Below are positions 24,877-33,350 of a stretch of 64,000 nt of DNA, one piece after another (positions within the stretch are counted from its first letter, which is position 1; the number at the start of each line of letters is the position of its first letter). This DNA is from Bacteroidaceae bacterium (GTDB lineage: Bacteria > Bacteroidota > Bacteroidia > Bacteroidales > Bacteroidaceae): assembly GCA_017469525.1 (NCBI GenBank), contig JAFUGG010000054.1, forward strand, positions 1 through 64,000. Direction: 5' to 3'. The notes under the pieces were generated by a model. The model saw only the letters and a list, made by a program, of their open reading frames with translations, was not told where the DNA came from and did not search any database. A program made the position numbers and the translations under genes.

Positions 24877-24908
24877 CAAAGTTACAAAAAAAACGAGCAT
24901 ACAACAAA
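24877..24908 (-). promoter_or_regulatory. promoter of the restriction-modification operon
   Basis: Minus-strand TTTG (24905-24908), 20 bases, TAACTTTG (24877-24884). The initiation point should fall within a few bases of the ATG at 24869. Confidence 0.7.
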
Positions 24909-25023
24909 ATTTCTTCTAACTTTTATTTTTAATTCGCTTAATTAGCAATCTTCGCACCGAAAACATTACCAACAAAGAAGATTTAGGGGCAAAGAGCATC
25001 ATAACACACTTGCAAATCTAAAC

Positions 25024-25161
25024 TTATACATTATTATTTAGAACAAGACAGATTTTGCCGTGTTGCTTTTTCCACAGGAGGTCTATCTCCTGAAGGCTTT
25101 GTTCCTTCTGGAGCAACGTGTTCAGGAGCCAAATGTATTTATAGTAAGTTCTGCTTATCAT
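25024..25161 (-). pseudogene. truncated WYL-type transcriptional regulator
   Basis: A 45-residue open frame, MISRTYYKYIWLLNTLLQKE and on to IDLLWKKQ. It resembles the first residues of Bacteroidota WYL-domain regulators, which commonly begin with ...RYIWLIDTI... and ...EINELW.... The likeness stops after about residue 33 and the frame ends at TAA, so the rest of the HTH and the WYL domain are missing. It has an intact consensus promoter. Such regulators often accompany defence systems, so it may be what remains of the former control gene of the cassette. The identification rests on a short stretch only. Confidence 0.45.
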
Positions 25162-25212
25162 TGCTTGATTCTCTATGACATAAGTCTTTACCGCTTGGAG
25201 GCAAATCGTTTA

Positions 25213-25243
25213 CAAAGGTAGGAAAATTGCAGCAATTATGCAA
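25213..25243 (-). promoter_or_regulatory. promoter of the truncated regulator
   Basis: Minus-strand TTG (25241-25243), 20 bases, TACCTTTG (25213-25220), about 52 bases before the ATG at 25161. Confidence 0.6.
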
Positions 25244-25330
25244 GAAAACGCGTCGAGTTGTTGCTCTCAATGGCTAATTCATTCACAGACACGCTTCACG
25301 TTTGTCAAGATTTTTGCAGAAACTGACACG

Positions 25331-25388
25331 CTGAGAATCGCTTATTTGCGAGCGAGTCGAGTGGAGGCTGAATTTTTTCGATTCTCAG
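25331..25388. repeat. 10-bp inverted repeat
   Basis: CTGAGAATCG (25331-25340) and CGATTCTCAG (25379-25388) are exact inverted copies separated by 38 bases. Confidence 0.6.
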
Positions 25389-25424
25389 AGCGCATAAGGT
25401 TTTGCTCAAAATCAGGAACTTAAT

Positions 25425-25622
25425 CAATGTGGTGCATAAATATGACTGCATAAAGTGGGGGATTAGACGTGCTTTATGCAGAAATTCGACGTGTCGAGTG
25501 GGTCAATTCGACGTGTGAAGTTGGTAAAATCGACGTGTGAACTTTGAAAACTTCACGTGTGAAGTTGGAAAAATCTTCACTTCGAGGCAGAAAATTTGAC
25601 TCGAGGAAAAAATCTTTACAAC
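25425..25622. repeat. long 22-bp periodic palindromic array upstream of tamB
   Basis: Nine 22-base units can be laid end to end from 25425. Each of the central units ends in GAC or CAC and the next begins with GTG, giving palindromic joints such as TTCGACGTGTCGA and CTTCACGTGTGAAG. Spacing of the shared word CGACGTGT is exactly 22 (25487, 25509, 25531), continuing in degenerate form at 25553 and 25575. An inner stem TGCATAAAG/CTTTATGCA lies at 25447-25480. Confidence 0.75.
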
Positions 25623-25750
25623 ATTTTTAATCATTTTTCGAGTGCCGAAAAAGCGGTTTTTGTAAAAGGTTTTTCGAACAATTATTACGTTTTAAGTTTC
25701 ATTTCAAAACTTAATCCTACTCATTTTTCAAAAGAAAATCTTGTTTTCTT

Positions 25751-25780
25751 TTGTGTTGCGACGAATATTTCGTAAATTTG
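25751..25780 (+). promoter_or_regulatory. promoter of tamB
   Basis: TTG (25751-25753), 19 bases, TAAATTTG (25773-25780). Transcription should begin near 25787, just ahead of the open tamB frame. Confidence 0.75.
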
Positions 25781-25848
25781 CAAATTGAAACCGTTAACGC
25801 AGGTCGCTTATCCGAGCACTTAAATACATATTCCGCATCATCGTTGGC

Positions 25849-28800
25849 TTGCTGGCCGGCACTTACTTGGCCTTGCTGCTGCTGACGTCGCTCCCCGCCT
25901 TCCAAAGCTGGAGTGCAGGCGTGGCGTCGCGCTTGTTGTCGAAGAAAGTGGAGAGTGAAGTCAGCATCAAGAGACTGAGACTGAACATGTTGGGGCGCAT
26001 CGTCTTGGACAACGTGAAGCTATACGACCGTCGGGACACGCTGATGCTTCAGGCCTCGCGAATCGCTGCGAAGGTGGATTTCATGCCACTTTTCGAGAAG
26101 AAGATAAGGATAAGCGGGGCGCAGCTTATCGGCGCTAAAGCCAAAATCTACAAGGACGGCGACGAGCCCTTCAACTTCCAGTTCCTCATAGACGCTTTCT
26201 CGAAGAACGACACGACCACTACCCCGCTCGACCTCAAAATAGGTGCTTTGGTGGTGAGACGAGGAGAGTTGCAGTTCGACAAGCCCCCCTCCAGTTCCCC
26301 CATAAAGGGGGAGAGACCCGAGCGAAGGGGGTTCGACATGAACCATCTGCATCTGAAGGACTTAAGCCTAACGGCAAAGGTGCATTTCATCAAGCCTGAT
26401 TCGCTCTCGCTCGACCTGAGAAACCTCTCATTCCGCGAGCAGAGCGGGCTGCATCTCCAGCATCTTTCACTCGTAGCAGAAGCCGGAAAGCATTCAGCAA
26501 GCGTTCAGAACTTCCTGTTAGAGTTGCCTAAGTCGAACATAACCGCTGACAATATTCAAGTCCACGCGCCAGAAAAATGGTCAATGGTCAATGGTCAATG
26601 TTCAATGCTGAAAGGTTCTCTCTGTCCGCGCGACCTGTCGTGCTTCGTGCCGAAACTGGCCAACTTTGGCGACATCATCAATCTCTCGACCGAAGCCAGC
26701 CTGTCGAACAACATCATTCGACTGCCAAATGTCTCTGTTTCAGACAATCAGGGCAATATTTCTCTGCTTTGTGACGCTACGATTCAGGACATCAAGGACA
26801 ATCCTTCGGTGTTTGCCAACATCAAGGAACTCAGGACTGGAGCAGCGTTCCAGCAGTTCATGACAGAGAATCTGCAAGGTCAGGCTCGCGAACTCAGCCC
26901 CATTCTCACTCGACTTGGAAGCACGAAAACGACTGGCTCGATTACCTGGCAGCACAAGCATTTGCAGACGAATCTGCTGACGGAAAGTGAGCAGGGAAGC
27001 GTCTCGATTGAAGGAAGTCTTGCGGACATGCAGACTGTTGATGCGATAGTTGCAGCCAAAGATTTCCGGTTGGGCAATCTGCTCGATTTGCAAGGCGACG
27101 GAAAAAATACGACATTTTCTGTAGAAACGCACGTTTCAGGCAGTCTTCCAGGCAAAGGAAGGCAGCCTAAACTCACGGCGAAAGGTTTGCTTAACAGCCT
27201 CATCTTCAGGGGATACGAACATCGCAACATACCATTTACGGCTACCATCGACGGCGAATCAATCGGCGGAGAGTTGAAGATTGACGAGCCCAACGGGTTG
27301 GCAATGGTCAATGGTCAATGGTCAACGGTCAATGGAAAACGTTCGCTTCTCTGCCAAGCGCAGTTGGAAGACTTCGAGCCACACAAGATGGGCCTCACGA
27401 AAAAGTATGAAGGCGAAAGATTCAGCGGCCTTATCAAGGCGAATTACAGCGACTTAAGCCTTGACAACCTGCAAGGCAACATGGAACTCAGCGAGTTGAC
27501 CGTCACTTCGGAAGACAAGGGAACGCTGAAGGTGGGCAACATCGGGCTCGAAAGTTACAAGTCGGAAAGCGGTCAGCATCTCGTTTTGGAGAGCGACTTC
27601 CTTCGCGTCAAAGCAGATGGCGACATCAATTGGAAGACGTTGCCAGCTTCCTTCTCTGGACATTTGAAGCAGAATCTGCCCAGCCTCTTCAAGATAAGCG
27701 AAGGCCACAAACAGTCCTCAGGAAACGACTTCCGCTTCCTCGTTCAGGTTCAGGACACAGCAATTGCGGAAAGGCTGCTGGGCTCGAGTCTGCGCTTGCC
27801 AGCACGAAGCACCTTCGAAGGCACGATAAATGATGCAATTGGACAGATTGCCCTGCAAATGCACATTCCCAGACTCGAGTTTGCTGGGCAGGATTTGCAG
27901 AACATTGATTGTCGTGCTGAAGCTGGAAACTCAGCCATTCAAGCCAGTCTTCAAGGGGAACGCATCATCAAGGGAAAGCCTGTTGAAATCAACCTCGATG
28001 CTTATGCGAAGGACGACAAAGTGACGTCCAGGTTGCGTTGGGACAACAAGGGAGCCATCTCGAATGCAGGCGACATCAGCTTGACCGGCAATATCCGTCG
28101 CGACCTTGCTGGCCAGCCTGCCATCGATGCCAGGATAAACAAGTCGAGCATCGTGATTGGCGACTCGATTTGGAGCATCAAACCAGCCACCATCAAGTAT
28201 CACGACAAGGTCGTCGATGTGGAGAATCTGTCCATCAGCCAAGGCGACAGACACATCAAGCTTGGCGGAAGAGTATCCGACCTTGCCTCCGATACTCTGA
28301 GTGCTGAGTTGCAAGACATCGACATCTCATACATCATGGACCTCGTCAACTTCCACAAAGTGGATTTCGACGGACGAGTGACGGGCAGCATCTATGCCAC
28401 ATCGCTCATGAAGAAGCCTTTTGCTGACGCTTTCCTGCAGGTAAAAGACTTCACCTTCAACGCTGCCAACCTCGGAAACATGGACCTCTACGGCAATTGG
28501 GGCAAGCAAGAACGAGCCGTCATACTGGAGGCTGACATGCGAGGGCCGTTGCCTCAGCACAGAACACAAGTGAGTGGCACCATCATTCCTGGCAAAGGAA
28601 TGGACGACGGACTGAACCTGAACATCCAGACAAGCCACATAGACCTCTCCTTCCTTAGTAAATATACGGGTGGAATCTTCAGCAATCTGCAGGGACGAGC
28701 CTCAGGATGGACGCGTGTTTATGGTCCTTTCAAGTTCGTCAACCTTGAGGGTGATATGTTCATCAACGAGTTCAAGACACACATCCTGGCAACTGGAACG

Positions 28801-30243
28801 GACTACCACCTTGCTGGTGACAGCGTCATCTTGCGGCCAGATAACATCTGGATACGTGGAGCCCGCCTCTACGACTACTTGGGAATGCCTGGCATGAGCG
28901 AGCATACTGCCCTCGTCGATGCACATCTGATGCACAACTCGCTCAAGAATCTGCGCTTTGACGTCAACATCGATGGCCACAACATCTTGGGTTACAACTT
29001 CCCCACTCAAGGCAGCATGAGCTTCTTTGGCACAGTCTATGCCGATGCCCAAGTGCATTTGAGCGGCGAGCCGGGCAAGGTGAACATCGACTTAGCTGCG
29101 ACACCCATGCCTGGAACCACGATTAACTACAATACGGCGACAACTGGAACGGTTGCAGAGACGGACTTCATCACCTATTATTCCAAGAGTGATACGACGC
29201 AGACCCACTCCACAGCAAGCCTTGCAGAACAGGAAACAGGCTCTGCCGACATGCATATCAACTTCGACATCAATGCCAATCCAAATGCCCAGATACGCAT
29301 CCTGATGGACCCTCGAACGGGTGACAACATCTCGCTTTACGGCAATGGACGTCTCAGAGCCAACTACTACAACAAGGGCCGCTTCCAGCTCTTTGGCACT
29401 TATCGCGTCACGGAAGGCAACTATCGCATGTCCATCCGCGACCTCATCCGCAAAGACTTCACATTCCAGCCCGACGGAACCATCGTCTTTGGTGGTGACG
29501 CGATGCAGGCTGCACTCAATCTGACTGCCAAACACACGGTACCCAACGTCTCGCTCGACGACCTCTCAGCCACAGGTCTTGGGCTCTCGAACACTCGCGT
29601 CGATTGCATCATGAACATTGGAGGCATTGCACGAGAGCCAGTCATCAGTTTCGACTTCGACATCCCCAACGCAAACGAGGACGAGAAGCAGATGGTACGC
29701 TCGATGTTGAGCAGCGAAGAAGAGCGCGACATGCAAGCGATTTATCTGCTTGGCGTGGGCAGGTTCTACAGTTACGGCAGTTTCCTCGACAAGAAACAAA
29801 CGCAAGGTGGACTGGCGATGAACTCCGTCCTGAGCAGCGCTCTCAGTTCACGCTTCAACCAGATCATGTCGCAAGCCCTTGGTGGAACAGGCTGGACGTT
29901 TGGCACGAACCTCCGAACTGGCGAAGAAGGCTGGCAGGAATTGGATGCAGAAGCACTCGTGAGCGGCAAGATGCTGAGTGGCAGACTGCAATTCAACGGC
30001 AACTTCGGCTATCGCGAGAACAAGTACAAGATGAACAGCAACAACTTCATTGGCGACTTCGACATCCAGTACCGACTCTCGCCTCGCAGTCCGTTCTCGC
30101 TGAAAGCCTACAACCAGACCAACGACCGCTACTTCACCCAATCATCGCTCACCACTCAAGGCATCGGCATCAAGTTCCAACGCGACTTCAGCCGCTGGCA
30201 GGAACTCTTCCATCGAGCAAAGAAGAAAGAGAAGAAGAAATAG
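25849..30243 (+). CDS. tamB: TamB/DUF490-type translocation and assembly module protein
   Basis: A very large inner-membrane-anchored periplasmic protein (1464 residues from TTG 25849) that in other bacteria bridges the envelope for lipid or outer-membrane protein transport. An N-terminal helix precedes a long run of beta-strand repeats; the C-terminal DUF490 part includes NIGGIAREPVISFDFDIPN, RSMLSSEEERDMQAIYLLG and LGGTGWTFG. No ATG lies at the front: the frame opens at 25798 and reads LIRALKYIFRIIVGLLAGTYL through the first helix, so the true start is probably a non-ATG codon upstream of 25849. Three insertions are translated: a G+C-rich element (26281-26333) and two runs of TCAATGG heptamers. 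Confidence 0.85.
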   Translation: MLAGTYLALLLLTSLPAFQSWSAGVASRLLSKKVESEVSIKRLRLNMLGRIVLDNVKLYDRRDTLMLQASRIAAKVDFMPLFEKKIRISGAQLIGAKAKIYKDGDEPFNFQFLIDAFSKNDTTTTPLDLKIGALVVRRGELQFDKPPSSSPIKGERPERRGFDMNHLHLKDLSLTAKVHFIKPDSLSLDLRNLSFREQSGLHLQHLSLVAEAGKHSASVQNFLLELPKSNITADNIQVHAPEKWSMVNGQCSMLKGSLCPRDLSCFVPKLANFGDIINLSTEASLSNNIIRLPNVSVSDNQGNISLLCDATIQDIKDNPSVFANIKELRTGAAFQQFMTENLQGQARELSPILTRLGSTKTTGSITWQHKHLQTNLLTESEQGSVSIEGSLADMQTVDAIVAAKDFRLGNLLDLQGDGKNTTFSVETHVSGSLPGKGRQPKLTAKGLLNSLIFRGYEHRNIPFTATIDGESIGGELKIDEPNGLAMVNGQWSTVNGKRSLLCQAQLEDFEPHKMGLTKKYEGERFSGLIKANYSDLSLDNLQGNMELSELTVTSEDKGTLKVGNIGLESYKSESGQHLVLESDFLRVKADGDINWKTLPASFSGHLKQNLPSLFKISEGHKQSSGNDFRFLVQVQDTAIAERLLGSSLRLPARSTFEGTINDAIGQIALQMHIPRLEFAGQDLQNIDCRAEAGNSAIQASLQGERIIKGKPVEINLDAYAKDDKVTSRLRWDNKGAISNAGDISLTGNIRRDLAGQPAIDARINKSSIVIGDSIWSIKPATIKYHDKVVDVENLSISQGDRHIKLGGRVSDLASDTLSAELQDIDISYIMDLVNFHKVDFDGRVTGSIYATSLMKKPFADAFLQVKDFTFNAANLGNMDLYGNWGKQERAVILEADMRGPLPQHRTQVSGTIIPGKGMDDGLNLNIQTSHIDLSFLSKYTGGIFSNLQGRASGWTRVYGPFKFVNLEGDMFINEFKTHILATGTDYHLAGDSVILRPDNIWIRGARLYDYLGMPGMSEHTALVDAHLMHNSLKNLRFDVNIDGHNILGYNFPTQGSMSFFGTVYADAQVHLSGEPGKVNIDLAATPMPGTTINYNTATTGTVAETDFITYYSKSDTTQTHSTASLAEQETGSADMHINFDINANPNAQIRILMDPRTGDNISLYGNGRLRANYYNKGRFQLFGTYRVTEGNYRMSIRDLIRKDFTFQPDGTIVFGGDAMQAALNLTAKHTVPNVSLDDLSATGLGLSNTRVDCIMNIGGIAREPVISFDFDIPNANEDEKQMVRSMLSSEEERDMQAIYLLGVGRFYSYGSFLDKKQTQGGLAMNSVLSSALSSRFNQIMSQALGGTGWTFGTNLRTGEEGWQELDAEALVSGKMLSGRLQFNGNFGYRENKYKMNSNNFIGDFDIQYRLSPRSPFSLKAYNQTNDRYFTQSSLTTQGIGIKFQRDFSRWQELFHRAKKKEKKK
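26281..26333. repeat. in-frame short element in tamB
   Basis: AAGCCCCCCTCCAGTTCCCC, then an arm around CATAAAGGGGGAGAG, ending in GAAGGGGGTT. It is translated as a Pro/Ser/Arg-rich insert. Confidence 0.65.
26581..26608. repeat. four TCAATGG-type heptamers in frame in tamB
   Basis: TCAATGG, TCAATGG, TCAATGT, TCAATGC, translated around MVNGQCSML. Four 7-base units are 28 bases, so flanking bases restore the frame. Confidence 0.75.
27301..27335. repeat. five TCAATGG-type heptamers in frame in tamB
   Basis: Five 7-base units (GCAATGG, TCAATGG twice, TCAACGG, TCAATGG) translated around MVNGQWSTVNGK, 700 bases after the first run. Confidence 0.75.
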
Positions 30244-30255
30244 CTGTCTTGGAAA

Positions 30256-32715
30256 TCACTCAACCTTGATAACCTTCACGTCATATACACCAGGTGTGCC
30301 AGCGGCAGTCTGGAGATACAAGTTGGCCTTGTTTGCATTGAAAACTTCCTCTGTGGGAACGGTAACTGCGTAGTAAGTTCCGTTTCCGCCAAGCATGTAG
30401 TATATGTTGCCTGAGGCGTACGTACCAGAGGTCTGGATTTCGTAAGTAGGAGCAACATAAGCTGTACGTGTGTAAACGTATGCATATGTACCTGCTGCAG
30501 AGGGAGTGAACTTAACGTTGGCGATAGAAGGTGTTGTACCGTCAGTCAAAGGAACGGTTGTTCCAATTGTTGCAGTAACAGGAGTGAGAGTGATACCCAT
30601 CGGCGAGCCTGTCAGCTGAGCCAGAACCTCTGCCTCAGAAGCAGCCTTGTCGAGTTTGTAAACCTGAGCATTTCCTGCAGCAGTGCCGATAGCAGAAGGA
30701 GTGAGAACAGCATGTGTAGCGTCGTCAGAAATAACAACATAGATGTCTGTTCCGTTGGTGTACTCGTTAACGATAGCACCCTCAGCATAAGTGGTGATGC
30801 TGTTGGTAGCAACAGTTGTGATGGTCTCCTGCTTTTCATTAGCTACATCAACAACGATAGCGTCGAAAGTGATAGGCTTGAGGCCTTCGTCGTCGGTAGG
30901 ATCGCCATTGCCATCAACTGTACCTGTAGTACCGTTGGTGAGGTCGGAAATCTTGAAGATGTAGGTGTAAGCGAAGTTGCTCTTCCACTGTACATACTGT
31001 ACAGGAACGATAGCACGTGCGCCACGAACATGAATCTCAGCAGTAGTACCGTCATCTGGTGTCAAAGTGAAGTCAAGCTTGATAAGCATAGGATTCGTGT
31101 TGCCTTCGAAGGGGAATACAGGAGTGTATTCGCCACCAGCCACAGCCCATGTGGGAGCGTTAGCAGAAGTACCCAGAGTTGTGCCAATGAAACCTGTGCC
31201 ATCACCAACCTGCAGAGTGTAGTCATAACCAGCTGTTGGGTTGGTCAGCTTCGGACGGTTGATTACTTCTGTAGCAGTTGTAGCAGAGTAATAGGTAACG
31301 TTCAGAGTCTGGTCTGTACCAGTCTTGGCGCTCTTTACGTTCTGGAGAGAAGCGTAGAAACCGTCGGTCTTGGCATCGTTCATTGCAGGGAAGGTGGTAA
31401 CAGCAGCTGCAGCAGCGTCATCGATGTAGAACTTGTCAATCTTCACGCTGTAGCCGGGGATGGTCTCGTAGAAACCTACACGTACCTTTGAACCAACGTT
31501 GCGGAAGGCGAGGTCAACGGTCTTGCCGTAGTTAGCCTTAGCCACCTCTACGCGGTCAGAGAAGTACAGGTTGTTGAGAGTAGCACCGTCCTTAACAGTC
31601 ACCTGATAACCCTTGTTGTACAGGCTTGAAGCATCAGTAGTAACCTTGGTTACAACAACCTTGTCGCTAGCACCAGCAGGATAGCTGATGTCTGTGCTAG
31701 AGAATGCATAGAAAGTGTAACCAGCTGCTGCACTGTAGTCCCAGTACTTGATAGCCTGAGAGGAAATACCAGAGGTATATGCAGTATTGCCTACATATTC
31801 CCAGTCGCTTGAGTTAGAAGCTGTGGTACCAGCTGTTCCTGCAGTATAACCAACCTGGAAGTTGTCGAATACTACAGCATCATTGCTCGCATCAGCAGCC
31901 TCAGCATCAGCATGCTTTGTACCATAAACTACGAACTTGTTAGTCAACTTGGCTGCAGCATCACCTCCATAGAGGTCAGCACGGGTCAAAGCCCTTGTTC
32001 CGATATTGAAGGTAATTTCGTTATCTAAATTTCCCACATTCACCTGACACTCAGCTTTCACCCCACTGCCGTCTGTAGCAGCACAGGTAATGGTGCAATT
32101 ACCGGCTGCTACGGCCACCACCAAACCATTACTTATTACTTCTGCAACAGCCTCGTTACTGCTTGTCCAGGTCACTGCTGGATTATCAGCATCGGCAGGC
32201 ACAACGGTTGCAGTTAGGCGTTTCGATTCGTCAGGCTGAAGGGAGATGAACGTCTCGCTCAACGTGATGCCCGTCACAAACTGCACAGGCTTTGTACTAT
32301 ATATGCTCAGTTTTTCGCTGCCAGGCATGGCAACTATCATCTGCTCTTCTGTCACCTTAAGCACCTTGAAATAGCTAATTGGTGCACCACTGGCATTACT
32401 GATAATGACAGTACCCTGATATGGGAAGAATTCATATGTGGCACCTTCCATATAGTTCGTCGTGCCATTCTCATTAAAAATAATTACTTCGTTCTTCGAC
32501 TTGTACCACGTGCCGACGATGCACTGGTTGACGGGCATAAAGGGACCGAAATCCTGATCTGTACCGATGCCATCATAGAACACGATGCTATCCGTGCGCA
32601 GGCTGAACTGCGCTACCGTGCCATCACTCTTGTACACGCGGAAACCCTGGGCTCTCACTGTCTGCAAACCTACCACCAATAGCAGCAAGGATGCAAGGAT
32701 ACTTCTTTTTTCCAT
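30256..32715 (-). CDS. secreted Big_2-domain, fimbrillin/Mfa-like surface protein
   Basis: From ATG 32715 the protein has 819 residues. A signal peptide (ILASLLLLVVGLQTVRAQ) is followed by a short beta domain, a bacterial Ig-like Big_2 domain (ITLSETFISLQPDESKRLTA, TWTSSNEAVAEV, about 150-235) and a long region with KLTNKFVVYGTK, DNFQVGYTA, IKYWDYSAAAGYTFYAFS resembling fimbrillin/Mfa-like pilins. No lipobox Cys is present, unlike most such pilins. The frame extends 33 codons upstream, but only the inner Met yields a signal peptide. It is Thr/Ala-rich, lies alone, and its codons are more A+T-rich than its neighbours. Function is inferred as surface or adhesin. Confidence 0.7.
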   Translation of the reverse strand: MEKRSILASLLLLVVGLQTVRAQGFRVYKSDGTVAQFSLRTDSIVFYDGIGTDQDFGPFMPVNQCIVGTWYKSKNEVIIFNENGTTNYMEGATYEFFPYQGTVIISNASGAPISYFKVLKVTEEQMIVAMPGSEKLSIYSTKPVQFVTGITLSETFISLQPDESKRLTATVVPADADNPAVTWTSSNEAVAEVISNGLVVAVAAGNCTITCAATDGSGVKAECQVNVGNLDNEITFNIGTRALTRADLYGGDAAAKLTNKFVVYGTKHADAEAADASNDAVVFDNFQVGYTAGTAGTTASNSSDWEYVGNTAYTSGISSQAIKYWDYSAAAGYTFYAFSSTDISYPAGASDKVVVTKVTTDASSLYNKGYQVTVKDGATLNNLYFSDRVEVAKANYGKTVDLAFRNVGSKVRVGFYETIPGYSVKIDKFYIDDAAAAAVTTFPAMNDAKTDGFYASLQNVKSAKTGTDQTLNVTYYSATTATEVINRPKLTNPTAGYDYTLQVGDGTGFIGTTLGTSANAPTWAVAGGEYTPVFPFEGNTNPMLIKLDFTLTPDDGTTAEIHVRGARAIVPVQYVQWKSNFAYTYIFKISDLTNGTTGTVDGNGDPTDDEGLKPITFDAIVVDVANEKQETITTVATNSITTYAEGAIVNEYTNGTDIYVVISDDATHAVLTPSAIGTAAGNAQVYKLDKAASEAEVLAQLTGSPMGITLTPVTATIGTTVPLTDGTTPSIANVKFTPSAAGTYAYVYTRTAYVAPTYEIQTSGTYASGNIYYMLGGNGTYYAVTVPTEEVFNANKANLYLQTAAGTPGVYDVKVIKVE

Positions 32716-33070
32716 TGTTAATGTATTTGTTTGGATAGTTATGTCTTCAGGTACATAAAAAGAAAAACGTGGACCTCTCTCGTCTACGCTCTTCGAGGTA
32801 TCGCCAAACACCATTGCTACATCAACGAGTAAAAGCCCACGTCAAACGACGTGAACATTAGTCTATTACTCTCGTAGCTCTTTTATAATTTGGCGATTAT
32901 CGAAGAACAAGAATATAAGCTAACGCTTTCTGTCCATTATGTCTAATCTTCTTTGTTTATGTCATACATGAATGGTTAAAAAATAATCAATTAATAAAGA
33001 AACGTTATGATTTTATGATGATTATATTTCCATGCGCTTCATAGCATATAGCAGATAGACATCTTTACCC
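32716..33070. other. intergenic region, hairpin only
   Basis: No gene or promoter consensus is seen. A small perfect hairpin CACGTC-AAAC-GACGTG lies at 32838-32853 and could belong to the leader of the Big_2 gene. The rest is A+T-rich. Confidence 0.5.
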
Positions 33071-33259
33071 TCATAGTGCTCTGAGTGCTGCCATGGCTTC
33101 ATCTGGAGTCAAGCTTGGCTCTGACACTACTTGCTTCATACTGCATTTGATGACACGAGCCAGTTTATATGCCTCTTCCAATCGCAACATCCTATTCCAT
33201 CGCCACGTACTCATACTGACGGTGACTCTTCTTGATGTCTTTTCTACGATTGGATCCAT
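33071..33259 (-). CDS. small protein of unknown function, 62 residues
   Basis: A short basic protein, MDPIVEKTSRRVTVSMSTWR to SLTPDEAMAALRAL. I do not recognise a family. RRVTVSMSTWRWNRMLRLEE could be a beta-strand followed by a helix, as in ribbon-helix-helix DNA-binding proteins or antitoxins, and the second half is helical. Support for a real gene is a perfect promoter (TTG, 19 bases, TAACTTTG) placed 30 bases upstream. It is downstream of tsaD but has its own promoter. No toxin-like partner is seen beside it. Confidence 0.55.
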   Translation of the reverse strand: MDPIVEKTSRRVTVSMSTWRWNRMLRLEEAYKLARVIKCSMKQVVSEPSLTPDEAMAALRAL

Positions 33260-33288
33260 AACCGTCCTTAATTTGCAATTTCTGCCTG

Positions 33289-33319
33289 CAAAGTTAGCAA
33301 ATTTCTCAATACGGACAAA
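33289..33319 (-). promoter_or_regulatory. promoter of the 62-residue gene
   Basis: Minus-strand TTTG (33316-33319), 19 bases, TAACTTTG (33289-33296), an exact consensus. Confidence 0.7.
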
Positions 33320-33350
33320 GAAATCTGCAGATTATTTAGTTCAAGCTTCA

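Larger units (their letters stand above)
24870..25797. other. 930-base non-coding region with gene remnant and repeats
   Basis: This long divergent spacer between the restriction cassette and tamB contains a truncated regulator (25024-25161) with its own promoter, a 10-bp inverted repeat (25331-25388), a 22-bp periodic array (25425-25622) and the tamB promoter. No intact gene is seen. The A+T content is high, as in the neighbouring cassette. Confidence 0.6.

Noticed and set aside
25238..25423. Possible 61-residue gene in the region before tamB
   Set aside because: No promoter, no family likeness, and part of it is an inverted repeat.
25425..25622. CRISPR array
   Set aside because: Units are 22 bases with no separate constant repeat and unique spacer of usual length, and no cas genes are near; palindromes drift along the array.
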